DNA from: Morchella semilibera
Lineage: Eukaryota > Ascomycota > Pezizomycetes > Pezizales > Morchellaceae
NCBI GenBank assembly: GCA_009192285.1
Contig: WBVU01000019.1
Span: 889,379 to 953,378 of the forward strand
Direction: 5' to 3'
DNA length: 64,000 nt
Part shown: positions 13,300-25,133 of the stretch, one piece after another
Layout of the letters: every line of letters begins with the position of its first letter
Position numbering within the stretch: position 1 is the stretch's first letter
Position numbers and translations under genes: made by a program
The notes under the pieces: model-generated
Seen by the model: the letters and a program-made list of their open reading frames with translations, nothing else
Database searches by the model: none
Told to the model about the DNA's origin: nothing

Positions 13300-16200
13300 G
13301 CAACACGCATTTAAAGTTTATCTCACGACGTGGCAGCCAACGTTTTTGACCCTAACCCCAAACATGCGGACCGTGCAGGCCGTTCTATATTATTTTACCC
13401 AGCGGAAGCTAGCTATACTAAAGCAGAGTACCTAGAGTAGAGTAGAGCAGAGCAGAGTATGTATGTAGATCATATTGCCCGGACTGTGGGGTCTAGCTCT
13501 GCAGATCTGGTGGCTGTTTTACCCGACAAAGCGTTCCAGCGCACAACAGGGGCCCGGGGAGCAATTTGTTTATATGGGAGAGTTCTACCTACCTGCGAGA
13601 GCTTGTATACATACATGTATACATGTAGTACCTACAAAATACATATATCAAGCCCTGATCGCTACCCTACTCAGGTACTCACGATCTAAGCTAAATGTGG
13701 CTTAGCAGGCGGCCTTGGCAACCCGCGTGAAACACTAAGCTTAAATCAACCCTAACCCCCGCGTTGGCGTCTACTGACAGCCAGCCAATTGATGGCGGCA
13801 CCCAACCAGATGAAACATGCGATAAAAATAGTGTCTTTTTTTTTTTTTTTTTTTTAAAGCAAAGGCTGAAGAGTTACACCAATCGCTCTGCCAGAGTGTG
13901 TTGTCAACATAGGTACACATGTATGTACCCTAGTGTATTTCCATATACCTATGTACTCTACGAGTCTACTCTACACATCATCTACATGCATATCTGTGGG
14001 AAACTTTTCTAATCCTGACGCAACCTGGTTTGTAAGTTGCACCTACAGTTGCTTATTCGACTGGATTTCGTCAGGTCATGAATCAGCCAGCCACTTGCAA
14101 GGCCAGGGCGGGGTACAGTAGGTACCAAGGAACATTGCACAATTGCAAGAGATACTTTGAAATTGAGGTGCACGTGTGCCAGCTTCCCAAAAGCTTACCG
14201 GAACCTCAATCAAGTGAGCCGTTTTTTTTTGAGGGGGCTATAATTATGTTATGCGTCGATATAGACGAGCGACTAAGACCATCTTACTCAGGTAGCAGTA
14301 GGTCAGTAGACCGATTTGTGACTTCTGAAATATGTTGCTAGCAATGTTCTTGGCCCGTGTGACCTTCAAATCTTAGCATTCAATGCTTGCCTGCAGTCGT
14401 CAACACTAAAGCACAAAACTCTAGTTTGTGTCCGAATATTTCCCAATACCAGCCCCCATCCCTCCTCTTAACCAGGAGCACCTCTATATCCAAACCCGAT
14501 TCTTTCACCGGTATCGAGGCCAATACTTTCTTACCCGCATCCCCGAGCTACAAAGTTCCGAACATGCCCCCCCCCCCCGAGGGAAAAAAAAAAAACTTTA
14601 ATAAATTCGGCTTTTGCACCATCGATTCCTGCGGGGGCCTAGGCGACCTTATGGAGAGCACATATGCACTATGATATCAAGGAATCAATAAGCCACCAAG
14701 CTTTTGTGCAGGGGATATAATGTCGGCCTCCTGATCTGCTTTTCCAGCTACAATTCTTGTGCCGGCGGAGAGTTCATATAATTGACTAGAATTCCAGGAA
14801 ACGTGGGGCCGGACCGTTATCATCTCCTAATTTGGTTCAAGGCTGTCTGTTGCGTTCCAAGAAACACATAGTGTAATCTATGTACCAGCAGGGGAGTGTA
14901 ATAAATCCATAACAGTCATCGCTTTACAAGGATTTGTAATTAGTTAAAGGCTTGGTCCTAGGCCCCTTACGGCCCGGTATCCACTCTTATTGTCAGAGGA
15001 GTATGCCAGGGGTCAATGATCAGTAATCTACTATTCTCTAGTTTGTCAGCCCGTGGGTGCTCTGGGCACTCAACCCAATCCGTGGTTCACGGCTATGAAT
15101 AAAAAGTACCCAGCCCACACTCCCCAAGGTGGCCAAAATCGCAATACGGAGTTCTGCCCGGTTTTCAGAGAAACCAAAGGCTAAGTATAATGCCCATTCC
15201 CCACATTTATATTTTACCTGTGCGAAAACCCCGTAGCTCACCGGATACGTATCCATTTCTGTCAATGTTTCCATGTCCTCAACAGCTTTTCAGTATTGAT
15301 ATTTTTCTTCAACCGCGCGCGCTACTGCGAGAGGCTGGAAACAGCATATGTCCCCCACCCCCACGCGTATTCTGGCAATTCCACCCCGCATCCGGGGAAC
15401 GTCGGGCGGCTCGGAAAAAATTGGAGTTCTGCATGTGCGTTTTTTCCACCCATATTAATGCCCGCACGTTGTGCTCGGTATCCACGGCGTCTAAACTAGA
15501 GTAGGCATGTACCCTAACCCCGGATAAAACAATTTCCCCCACTAAAAATTGCGGCGGGCCCATGCTCGGGCTGATACCCCGACGATTCCATACCAAGCTG
15601 GAGAAACTCTTGGTAGGCTTCTCTTCGCTTGCTCGGCACAAGGCACCCGAACGCCATGGTTACCCCACCACGCCCTGGAGAGCATTGTATCCCTGTTACC
15701 GATTGGGCTTTCGGAGAATTCTTTTCGTCTTTCCCTGATCTGTGCGATAAAGGGAGGTGGTACACGTGATCGGCGTACTTTAAATTGCCTTGGGGGCGAG
15801 TGAGAGTCGGGATGCGTTGCCGTGGGTACGAAGGGCCTCCGAACCGACCCTTGGGCCCGTAATATACATGAATGTATTCCGGTGTTTCGTGTATACATGT
15901 ATATACGTAGTCTATGAGCATGATTGAGATAATTTTTTCGGCTTATCTACCCCTGGAATGTAGACTCAAAATATTAGATAAAGGAAGGGCCGAATCACAT
16001 CATTAGCACAGCAGGGAATGCAATTTACCTTCCACATTTCAGTATGGTACCTATCGTATACGATCCGTTCTCGGAACGTAACCCTTGCGAGTCAGTAAAC
16101 TGTCAGCGCACGAAATCTGATCCTTTGGTAATAGCAACAAGTATGAAATGATGCCCTGATGTGACATGTCTTTCTCAGTTCATGGGAGTGCGGTGATACA

Positions 16201-16970
16201 TATGGTTTCAGTGATGACAAAGGTGATGAGGATTACATGTATATGATGAAAAAGAGATGAGGGGAGGAGGCGGAGATCTAGAATGTATAAGACAGGTGGC
16301 CTTAATGATCTAGGATGTAGAATACATACATGTATATGTATACCCTTGGCGCAACACCATATCTGTTACCCAGCTCTACAGTTAAGCTTTTCTTGGCTCT
16401 ATCAAGCTCGGGCCCAAGAACGACCAGCGAGCCCAAACCCAATTGGGGCCGCTCGCTTGTCAAATATGTCTTTACCCCCAACCAGCGAAACACGCCAAAA
16501 ATCGAAGTTTTCAGCAACTCATAAAAAGCCCCATATTTCTACCCAAATGCCAACGGCCAAGTATAATGCCAATAAGGGAAATTCACGCTTCAAATTCTTG
16601 GGCCAATTCAGGTACAGGTAAAGGTGTAGCAAAAGGACCCCCTAGACACATTTCACATTCAGGGCTTATTCTTTGTAGATATGGCCTAAAAGCGGCCTTG
16701 ACCGCAGAGTCTTTTAGGTGTCCAGATGGAGGATGCATAATTTCAGGGGAGGTGGGAAAACCCTCAGGATCCTGCGTGCTCTGCTGGTTGCGCAACGTAT
16801 CTGATATGAGGGTATATGTGATTGTAATCATAGATTGTCACTCGGATGACTATTTGCTGATGATTAACAAGAAATAAACGACCAAAGCATTCCAAAGACA
16901 AAAAGCTCACAAACCCCAAAATAATAACAAATGAAAACCCAGTGAAAACCTCGACCTCTAGGAAACATAA
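13300..16970. other. Gene-free spacer
   Basis: No supported gene. It contains GAGTA/GCAGA-type short repeats near 13.44 kb, T-runs, several TACATGTA palindromes (13.61, 15.89, 16.23 and 16.32 kb) and overlapping frames on both strands near 15.3-15.9 kb without family resemblance. Confidence 0.5.
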
Positions 16971-16973
16971 TAT

Positions 16974-19493
16974 TCAACTAAACGCCAGGTAAGACACATC
17001 GGCTGAATATAGACTTGTGTTTTGTCCAGCAGAAATATGCCATGACATCCCCGCCTCCGTTATATCGAAAGAATCTGTACTAAAACATGGAAACATGTAG
17101 TTACGCGACTCTAAATCCAAAGAGCTAAACCCCATAATAACTCGAGGCGGAGATGCAAAATCGCCGCCATCAAAATTCGTATACCCGTCATCGCGCAGTC
17201 GAGGTCCCACATTCCACGGGCGGACGTCCGTGGTACCAAAGCTGCCCTTGAAGACACCGGGCCTATCCCCGGGATAGGCAACCCACGTGAAACTAGCCGG
17301 ACAGATGTTGTCGATGTTTGTCAGAATATTAATCTTGAAACCAGTCCTAGTGACATCGGTCACGTATGTCTCTATCCCAAGCCGTACTGTGATATTCGCT
17401 CGCAGGTCACCCGGGTTTATAGGGGCGAAGTCGGATAACCAAACCACAACGACTGGTATCACATCATACGGACGGGGAAACATAACGTACACTTCCTCAC
17501 TCAGTCGACGGTTGTTTGAGGGGGTTTCGCCATCGCGGATTTTCCCAAATTGAAAATCCAGATCGTTGGCGCCGATTTCTAGCCAGTTGATACCTATATC
17601 CACCGACTTAAAACGAGAAAGTAAGGTGCCAACTACGATGCTGTCGTTGGTGATTACGAGATCCCCACATTTATTAGGCCAGTTTGGTGGTACGCTTGTT
17701 ATGGTAATTGGTAGATCCGGCGCCGATGAATACTTGCCTACTAATGGTATTGTAGTGTCTTCGGGGTATGAGAATACAAGTTTAGTTGCGTCCCAATTGA
17801 ACGGAATCTGCTTTCTGAAGTTTCCAACGACCGGATTTCGGCGCCCCCCGTGCCCCACAGTAGAAATATTATGTTCAGTATTCACCGCTTTTCCAACTGC
17901 TGTTGCTATAGATGTATTAGTGAGTAAGTTATCATACGTATCTATCAGAGCTCTTGGAGAAAACCTTTGCCTTTATCTTTGCCTTTATCTTTGCCTTGAT
18001 CACTACCCTCCGGTCCTTCCCCCTGCACTTCCCTCACCACTTTCCTGGTTTTAGGTTTTATGACTATAGGTACATACGTACCTACCAAAGCTCTTGGAGG
18101 AAAACTTTTGCCTCTATCTTTGCCTTGATCATTACCCTCCGGTCCTTCCCCTGCACTCCCCTCACCACTTTCCTGGTTTTAGGTTTTATGACTATAGATG
18201 TATTAGTGAGTAAGTTATACATACGTATCTACCAAAGCTCTGGGAGGAAAACCTTTGCCTTTATCTTTGCCTTTATCTTTGCATTTATCTTTGCCTTGAT
18301 CACTACCCTCCGGTCCTTCCTCCTGCACTTCCCTCACCACGTTATCCCTATCCCGAGGCTTATGTTCAGTATTCACCACTTTCCCAAATGTTGTTGCTAT
18401 AGATGTATTAGTGAGTAAGTTATACATACGTATCTATCAAAGATCTGGGAGGAAAACTTTTGCCTTTATCATTGCCTTGAACACTACCCCCCGGTACTTC
18501 CCCCTGCACTCCCCTCCCCACGTTACCGAAATCCAAAATCCTATAATTAGTTTTCACCGCTTTCCCAACTGTTGTTACTATAGATGTATTAGTGAGTAAG
18601 TCATACATACGTATCTTTCAAAGCTCTGGGAGGAAAACCTTTGACTTCATCTTTGCCTTGATCACTACCCTCCGGTCCTTCCTCCTGCACTTCCCTCACC
18701 ACGTTATCCCTATCCCGAGGCTTATGTTCAGTATTCACCGCTTTTCCAACTGTTGTTGCTATAGATGTATTAGTAAGTAAGTCATACATACGTATCTTTC
18801 AAAGCTCTGGGAGGAAAACCTTTGCCTTCATCATCACTACCCTCCGGTCCTTCCTCCTGCGCTTCCCTCACCACGTTATCCCTACCCCGAGGCTTATGTT
18901 CAGTATTCACCGCTTTCCCAACTGTTGTTGCTATAGATGTATTAGTGAGTAAGTTATACATACGTATCTATCAAAGCTCTGAGAGGAAAACCCTTGACTT
19001 CATCTTTGCCTTGATCACTACCCTCCGGCCCTTCCCCCTGCACTTCCCTCACCACGTTATCCCGAGGCTTTCCCCTTTCTAATTCCAATCTCTTCGTCTC
19101 ACCGATGCACTTCTTGAGAGAGGCTTTATGTTTCTTACGCTCTATCTCAAGCGCAGCATTAAATACGTCCCTCAACTGATAGAAGTCAGCGTCTCCTGAT
19201 CCCAGAAAAAACGACTCCCACCTAACTACATACACTTGCAACCAGCCGCTCAAACACCAACTCGGGCGCCATCGAGACATACTGAAGGCCGTTTAAAAAC
19301 TCTGGGGACAGAACCGTTAATCATGACCAGCGGTGCATTGCAAAGCTAGGAACGAATACCCACCTTGAAACTCAGAGACGAGCTGTTCTGCGGTCAGAAA
19401 AGAGTCTGTGGTAAGATACTTTGGAGGAATGTATAGTGGGCGGTTGGATAGGGGATCTATGGTGATTAACTGACTGGCTGGTACTGCATCCAT
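16974..19493 (-). CDS. H-type lectin protein with exon-repeat linker
   Basis: Ten candidate exons: 19493-19364, 19301-19234, 19175-18964, then repeat exons 18881-18792, 18709-18611, 18540-18430, 18347-18225, 18172-18078 and 18044-17938, then 17814-16974. The last exon encodes about 280 aa with two H-type lectin domains. One runs from EEVYVMFPRPYDVIP to FTWVAYP, with the RTGFKINI strand; the other runs from SPPRVIMGFSSLD to ADVSYLAFS. Such domains bind sugars, classically GalNAc. The N-terminal 135 aa are unknown; they include LRDVFNAALEIERKKHKASL, which may form a coiled coil. Repeat exons encode units around VREVQEEGPEGSDQGKD, charged and probably disordered. All repeat introns are phase 2. 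The two repeat exons nearest the lectin are 95 and 107 nt, not multiples of three. Omitting both gives a continuous frame of 557 aa, and every other junction keeps frame. No signal peptide is evident. Confidence 0.7.
17815..18964 (-). repeat. Tandem exon+intron cassette, seven units
   Basis: Unit length is 140-205 bp, commonly 181 bp. Each unit ends on the minus strand at GATAC|GTATGT or GGTAC|GTATGT, followed by an intron containing CTCACTAATACATCTATAG in most copies. Units 1-5 (highest coordinates) keep open exons of 212 (including unique sequence), 90, 99, 111 and 123 nt. Units 6 and 7 have lost a base each, and the intron between them is only 33 nt. Internal expansion of the triplet-based motif GGCAAAGATAAA explains the longer unit at 18.25-18.29 kb. 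Confidence 0.85.
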
Positions 19494-19554
19494 GGTCATT
19501 GTTTCCAGATGTTGGTGTAGGATGGGTGAAGGCAGGTCAAGAGTAGGGTGAAGG

Positions 19555-19575
19555 CATATTATATTATAATGGCTA
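19555..19575 (-). promoter_or_regulatory. TATA-like stretch upstream of the lectin gene
   Basis: An ATTATAATATAATAT-type sequence on the minus strand, about 60-80 bp before the chosen ATG at 19493. An ATG two codons upstream (19499) could serve instead. Position-based call only. Confidence 0.3.
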
Positions 19576-20221
19576 CCTGAATTCAGGCGGTCAGTATTAG
19601 GCGGCTGAGGTGCCAAGGAGTGGTTTGCCACCTAGGCGCGCGCGTCTCACGTCAGGCGTGGACTGGAGTGGGACGCAGTCGTGGGACTTCTTGTTCAGTA
19701 TCCCTTGAACGGATGAAATCGTCAAATTCCCATGCATGGACAGTGCATGCACTAAGTTGGGTATATTCGTTGCTGATAAAAAACCATAGAGCAAATCAAA
19801 GATAGCTGTTAGCTGCCTGCTAATATTAGAGACTTTGCGCAAATGGAGCAGCTCTATACCTCGATTATCTGATTGGCAGGCTATGGGATCGGCGTCAACC
19901 ATGCCACCCGCGAAAAGTCTCAAAGAGGCAAGCTACGCCAAATTTGGCAATTTCATGTCTAAGGGATTAACCCCTACTCGTGTACGTGAACCAATCTATA
20001 TGTTTCGAGGAAGTAGAGTTGTTTCTAACCCAATACTAGATGACTTCCCATAGTCGTTGATCTAGATCTGGGTGTAATCAGCCTACTCGCAAATTCATGA
20101 CGTTTCCGAACACGGCCACCATTACAATATGCCATGCAATTAAGATGGCAGGGTTTTTCTGTGTATCCAATAACAGTGAAGTCCTAAAACGCTACGAAAC
20201 TACGAGTAGTACCACGGTGTC

Positions 20222-20290
20222 AAGGGTAAGTGAGTAGAACGTAGCAACGCAAACGTACACCGCACTGCCGCGTTCTACTCACTTACCCTT
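20222..20290. repeat. Perfect 20-bp inverted repeat
   Basis: Arms AAGGGTAAGTGAGTAGAACG and its exact reverse complement are separated by 29 bp. No gene is attached. It may be a short MITE or a deletion relic of a longer one. Confidence 0.85.
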
Positions 20291-22180
20291 CCCACCGGAG
20301 TATAGCTTAGGAGCCTGTGTAAGACAGTCTTTTATCCCGTGGACTGTCGAGTCAAATAGTAGTACATTTTCATTAGTCATTTAAAATCTCTGGCCCTATA
20401 AACATATATACCATGTGCTACAGTATATGATGTAGATACATGTGGTTTAACTGCATGTGTAGGCAAAAGTTCCAGGAAAATCCGAGAGGCGGCTGGAGGT
20501 GGGGAATCTCCCAAGATTATATCATTACATGTATGTTATATAAACCATGCATGGGGCCCATGGGGTCTTATAATAAGTTGTCATTCAGACTACCTTCTAC
20601 AGACCTGGATACATTCTAACCTGTCTGAATACATGTACACATACGGCCAGACCAACGGCCACGGGAAATCATACAAGCGAAATATGTCTATATATAAACG
20701 TAAATGCATGTATGTATCAGTCATTCTGGTATCGAAGACCTTGCCGTTGGCGTGTACGTTGTCGTGGCCGGTTGTAGGAGGAGTTTGCCGCTGCCTGGGC
20801 GGGTACGTACTAGAAGAGGTAGATAACAGCATGATATATGAACGTAGCCTGGGGTTGAACTAGATTGATTAGTTAAGAAGTGTAGGCGGGGGTCTTGCAA
20901 TGACATACTATTAGTAACCATTTCTGCTGGATGGATTTTATGGGTACCGTCCATCAAATTCCCGCAATCCATGTACCATGGCTATTATATGTACTGATTC
21001 TCTGTTGAAAGAATTAGGAAATTGACGGCTCGGTCCTAGCTGTCACGGTAGCAGAAATCGTTTTTTCATTTCTTTCCTCTAGTTATCTCTACTTCCCCCT
21101 TACCCATTATAACTATTCAACCGACCAATCAATTCTATTTACGAATTAGCAACAGTACGCGTGATCATGATATGATGACCATGAAGTATCAACCAGTCCA
21201 CAACAATTAACTGCTGGAACTATGTGCGAGCCTTAGAGCAATACTTGTGCGGGGCCTGGACCACGATTATTATATCACTACCACCATCACTATCACTGTC
21301 TCTCCTGCCAAGCACTACTATTATAAAAGGGCTACTATAAAAGGGCTACTAAACCCCCTCCTATAGTTATAAAGTATTTGGTCATGCCAAGACTTAATTG
21401 TCCGAGTGAGCACTGGTGTCCCACCCCATGATAATTCGCGGTACAGAAAAAGGATACCCCCAGGTAAGTTTCGACGGGCCCAGAAAAGTGCCGTGCCGCT
21501 GTCCCAGAGCAAGTCGTAGAGGCCAGTCATAACATCATCATGACCATGAAAAGAAGGAACTGTCAGGCGCGCGCGCTCACATTCATATATATATCCATAC
21601 TAGCCGTATGAGAAAACATGACAGGCTATATAAGATGTAGGTCTAGATGCGGGGGCTAGAGTATTCCTTGGGGCCAAATCCGCAGCCTGGACCGTCCACG
21701 CACTAGGTTAGGTATATATAATCGCTACTCCTAATAGTTGATAGTAACCATATATAGGGCTAATTAGAAATAGCTGTTAGGTGCTTGCTAAGTATTAGCT
21801 CGAAAGGGTAAGCCGCGAGTCTGAGGGCCTCATCCGTCCTTGCGAGGGATTCGATAATACTAGATCATCCTGTGAAAAGCCGTCTCATGGGACGTCGTCT
21901 ACTTGGTAAATAAAGATAAATAATTCTATGAAAGACTCAGTTTTTTTGAGGGGTGTGGTTAACCATATGTGCGGGGGAACTTGGAAACAGTCAACCCCGA
22001 TCGCGAGTACTACAACATTTAAACCACAATACGGAAAAAAAAGAAGGGTGAAATAAATTAAATCCCATTATCCCAATATAACAAAACTAGCCACAAAATC
22101 TACAACACCGAGCAGCCAACCCAGGATCTACAAATCCTTTTCTAGCACCACCTGTTATAATTAACAATGTACTCGTCCTT

Positions 22181-22284
22181 CCATGACGCCTCCGAACACG
22201 ACCAATATTGCATACCATACAGATAGGAGGACCTGGCACTTTTTCCTGTGTATGCAATACTGGCCGTGTTCGGAAACGTCATGG
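22181..22284. mobile_element. MITE-like element, 33-bp inverted ends
   Basis: The left end CCATGACGCCTCCGAACACG continues through ACCAATATTGCATA. The right end is its reverse complement with a few mismatches and closes with GTCATGG. The loop is about 37 bp. A relative at 20,096-20,180 shares CATGACGTTTCCGAACACGG and the internal TTTTTCTGTGTAT. Confidence 0.65.
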
Positions 22285-23019
22285 AATTAGTAGTACATAC
22301 GTTGGCCGTTCCACCCTCTGGGAGCCATCACCCCCCAATCATTACCAAAACCAATTTTTCCATCCTGCCGCATACAAACCCAAGACCCAAGACCCAAGAC
22401 GCAAGAAAAAAGAAAAAAAAAACATATCCCACGCCATTCATCCATAGAGTACTAGGCTCGTACCCAGCCCTCCTAACATTGCGACAGCCAGGCGCCACCG
22501 TCTAGAAGCAGCGGCCGGCCGCCGTGACGGCCCGCGGCGAAACCTACAGCCTACAGGTGCCGTCCGTACCCACAACTTCATAGTACAACCGCCCCCAGGA
22601 AAATGTAGTCTTGGCGGTTTTTTTTTTGTGCGTATGCAGTATTGGTCGTTATGAAATTGCAGGTAGATGTCTGTGGCAAGTTCCGGTCGTGTTGGTGGCT
22701 TGTTGGCTACGACCCTGACTTTTTTTTTCATGTAACGGCTTGGCTCATGGGTTCTCACTCGTGCCTTCTGCCCAGCCAAGGCCCGTCATGGTGTTATCAT
22801 GGGCACTCACTCGGTGCTTTACTGTATACGTTCTCCGTCACACTACATGTACCTAGGTGGCTGGGATGGGTTATGAACAGCGTCTAAGATAACGGACAAA
22901 AAGAAAATCTCAATCCAAAGAAAAGAACAAACACCGCTCTATCTATCTATCAATCAACTAATCTATCCTCCCTCTATCCAACACATTATACGCCTTCCCC
23001 CCACCACATCATCCACCAG

Positions 23020-24431
23020 CTACACAAACCCCCCCACCCCCACCCCCATACTCCCATACGTCGTCTCGACACTGCCAAACGCGCCCCTCCCCATCCCAAT
23101 CAGCGCCCCTGGATCATACACCACCTGCACGGGCTCGCCAATCCATCTGCCATACTCTGCCGCGGGGCGCATCATGATATCCTGCAGGTCAAAGCTCAGT
23201 AACATGCAGTAGCGGTCTAGGTCGAGGTTATTTGGTCCCGTGCCCCACGGGTTCTCGATCTCAAGGCCAACCTCGCTCAGCGCCATGAGCACATACGCCG
23301 TCACCATCGTCACCGGCACCGTCAGCCATCCGAGAGTGCGGAAGAGCTGCGAGGGCAGCACGAGAATGAACATCCACACGGCACGCGAGATGGCGATGTT
23401 GTAGCCGAGCGGGATGGGCGTGCGGAGGAGCCGCTCGCACGATGAGATACACGACGTCAGGCTGTCCATGTATAGGAGTAGGTGCGTGAAGACCTGGGTG
23501 TCGACGGGGCGCGTCTGCCGGAGGTGCTCGAGGTATGCCGAGATGTGGAGTGTGATCTGGATCGGGTGGTTTGCAGTATCATGGTGCAGGTGAAGCTGCT
23601 GGTACTATCCCCCCTTCATCATCAGCTCCACCATTCTCCCTCACGGGGGGCGGAGGGCGAAGAACAAAAAGATTACGTACAGCCGGCAAACCCTTCAGCA
23701 GTTCCTTCAGTTCCCCCAACTTCTCCCAGTCCCTTTCCCCCCTCAGATGAAACTTTAGCGCCACTGCAAACGCGTGTAGCAGCTCGATCGCCTCTTTCTT
23801 AACCTCCAGGTCTGACTTTTCCGACGGATCGTGGTCCGCTGCTGCCTTGAGCGTTGGGATGTGCAGCCAGATTGTGCGGGCAATGTTGCGCGTCAGCGCA
23901 CTAATCTTGTCCCATTCCGTGCGGCCCTCCCACCAACGGGAATAGGCGGACGTCATGCGAAAGCTAATCGAGAGACCGACAATGAACCTATTTGTTTGGT
24001 TTGTGCGTTAGAGCGAGAAGAAGAAGAGGGGGTAAACACAGGAGAGGAAAACAAACCCCCAGACGGGAAAGAGGATGGGTGTGTGAAGGGAGTATTGCTC
24101 GTTGACGACCGACGAGAGGTAGCAGATGAGCGCAGCAAACAGGCCCGCCCCGATAATCTACATATTATATGGCCACGATATATATCAGCATTCCGTTATT
24201 GCACCACCCCAGCCAGTGGGTATATATCTGCACGAGGATCGAGTATGTACATGTAGTACCAGGTATATACTACATGTATGCACGTACCTGGGGAAGATGT
24301 ATCCCGCCGCCATGGACACGGAGCGAGTAAGGCACCCAGGTCGTCTTATTCTTGCGGTCCTGCTGCAGCTTCATGCCGCGCCAATTGGCGTCATGGAACG
24401 ATCTGCGGGGATGGTGGTGGTGCGACCTCAT
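23020..24431 (-). CDS. Bestrophin-like anion channel
   Basis: Four exons: 24431-24288, 24157-24057, 23987-23681 and 23598-23020. They join in frame to 376 aa, with introns of 130, 69 and 82 nt. Bestrophin/RFP-TM signatures are present: VPYSLRVHGG before the first membrane segment; IIGAGLFAALICYLSSVV as helix one; FIVGLSISFRMTSAYSRWWE, the family's most conserved block, with the R/T/NSAY.R.WEGR pattern; and CERLLRTPIPLGYNIAISRA, matching the C.R...TPIP.AY motif. Then follow two hydrophobic segments (WMFILVLPSQLF, LTVPVTMVTAYVLMAL) and NPWGTGPNNLDLD, the acidic cluster that binds calcium in animal bestrophins. The family forms pentameric chloride or bicarbonate channels; fungal members are probably in the plasma or an internal membrane. 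The His-rich MRSHHHHPRR start is unusual. It looks intact; neighbouring genes give no functional hint. Confidence 0.9.
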
Positions 24432-25133
24432 GGCTAAGTACTGTTTAGTGCTTATATGTTTATATATATAAAAAAATAGAAAATGATCTATTCTATTTCT
24501 TATTCGGTATGGAATTTAGTGGTGGTGGTGGTGTATGCGGGCGCCGTGTTGGTGGTGGTGGTCGTGGTGGTCCTTAGGGATCGTACGGTGTCGGATGTCG
24601 AGAGGTGAATGTACCCATATATACATGTAATTAATGAACAGCTCTTGGCGCGGCACAGGATAGGTGACAACGGGCAAAAACATGGCAATATTAAGCAGAA
24701 TATCGGCAATAGGCCGTAAATTATATTATACTATCTAGCTGTGGCTAGAACTAGACTGTAGATACACCTTAGATCATCACCTTTTGTCTTTTCCTTTTCT
24801 TCTACACATACACACAATAGAGAGCAAAGCCTATTTTGATCGAGCATGAGCCCGTGCCTGATCAATTGCGGGTCAATATCTACTACGAACGAACGACAGA
24901 CAGGGGGTGAGTGCATTCAAATGCCATGTTATAATTATTTCTCTAACTTGGCAGGTTATCAGGCTGACTCGACTGCTACATAAGATAAGGTTACTTACGA
25001 GAACAGAGCTACCCGTTCGACGTAAATTACTCTTCGGATACGGTACTAGCGGTAGCAAGCAACGACGTTGATTTCATCATCACGTGTCAAGATGAGTTCT
25101 GGAAGTACTTTTGCCGCCGTCGCATTAGTGGTA

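Larger units (their letters stand above)
19640..22990. other. Spacer with dispersed repeats
   Basis: No supported gene. Segment 19735-19845 and segment 21692-21800 are diverged copies of each other, sharing GCACTAAGTTGGGTATAT-like and ATAGCTGTTAG blocks. It also holds a perfect hairpin at 20,222-20,290, a GACGTTTCCGAACACG inverted-repeat element at 22,181-22,284 with a partial relative at 20,096, and several TACATGTA sites. Confidence 0.5.

Noticed and set aside
12344-13314. Long overlapping frames on both strands (up to 205 codons) at 12.3-13.3 kb
   Set aside because: They exist because tri- and tetranucleotide microsatellites lack stops; composition is low-complexity and no domain is seen.
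23579-23680. Apparent frameshift in the bestrophin gene
   Set aside because: A normal 82-nt intron (GTACGTAATC...TACCAG) explains the change of frame exactly.
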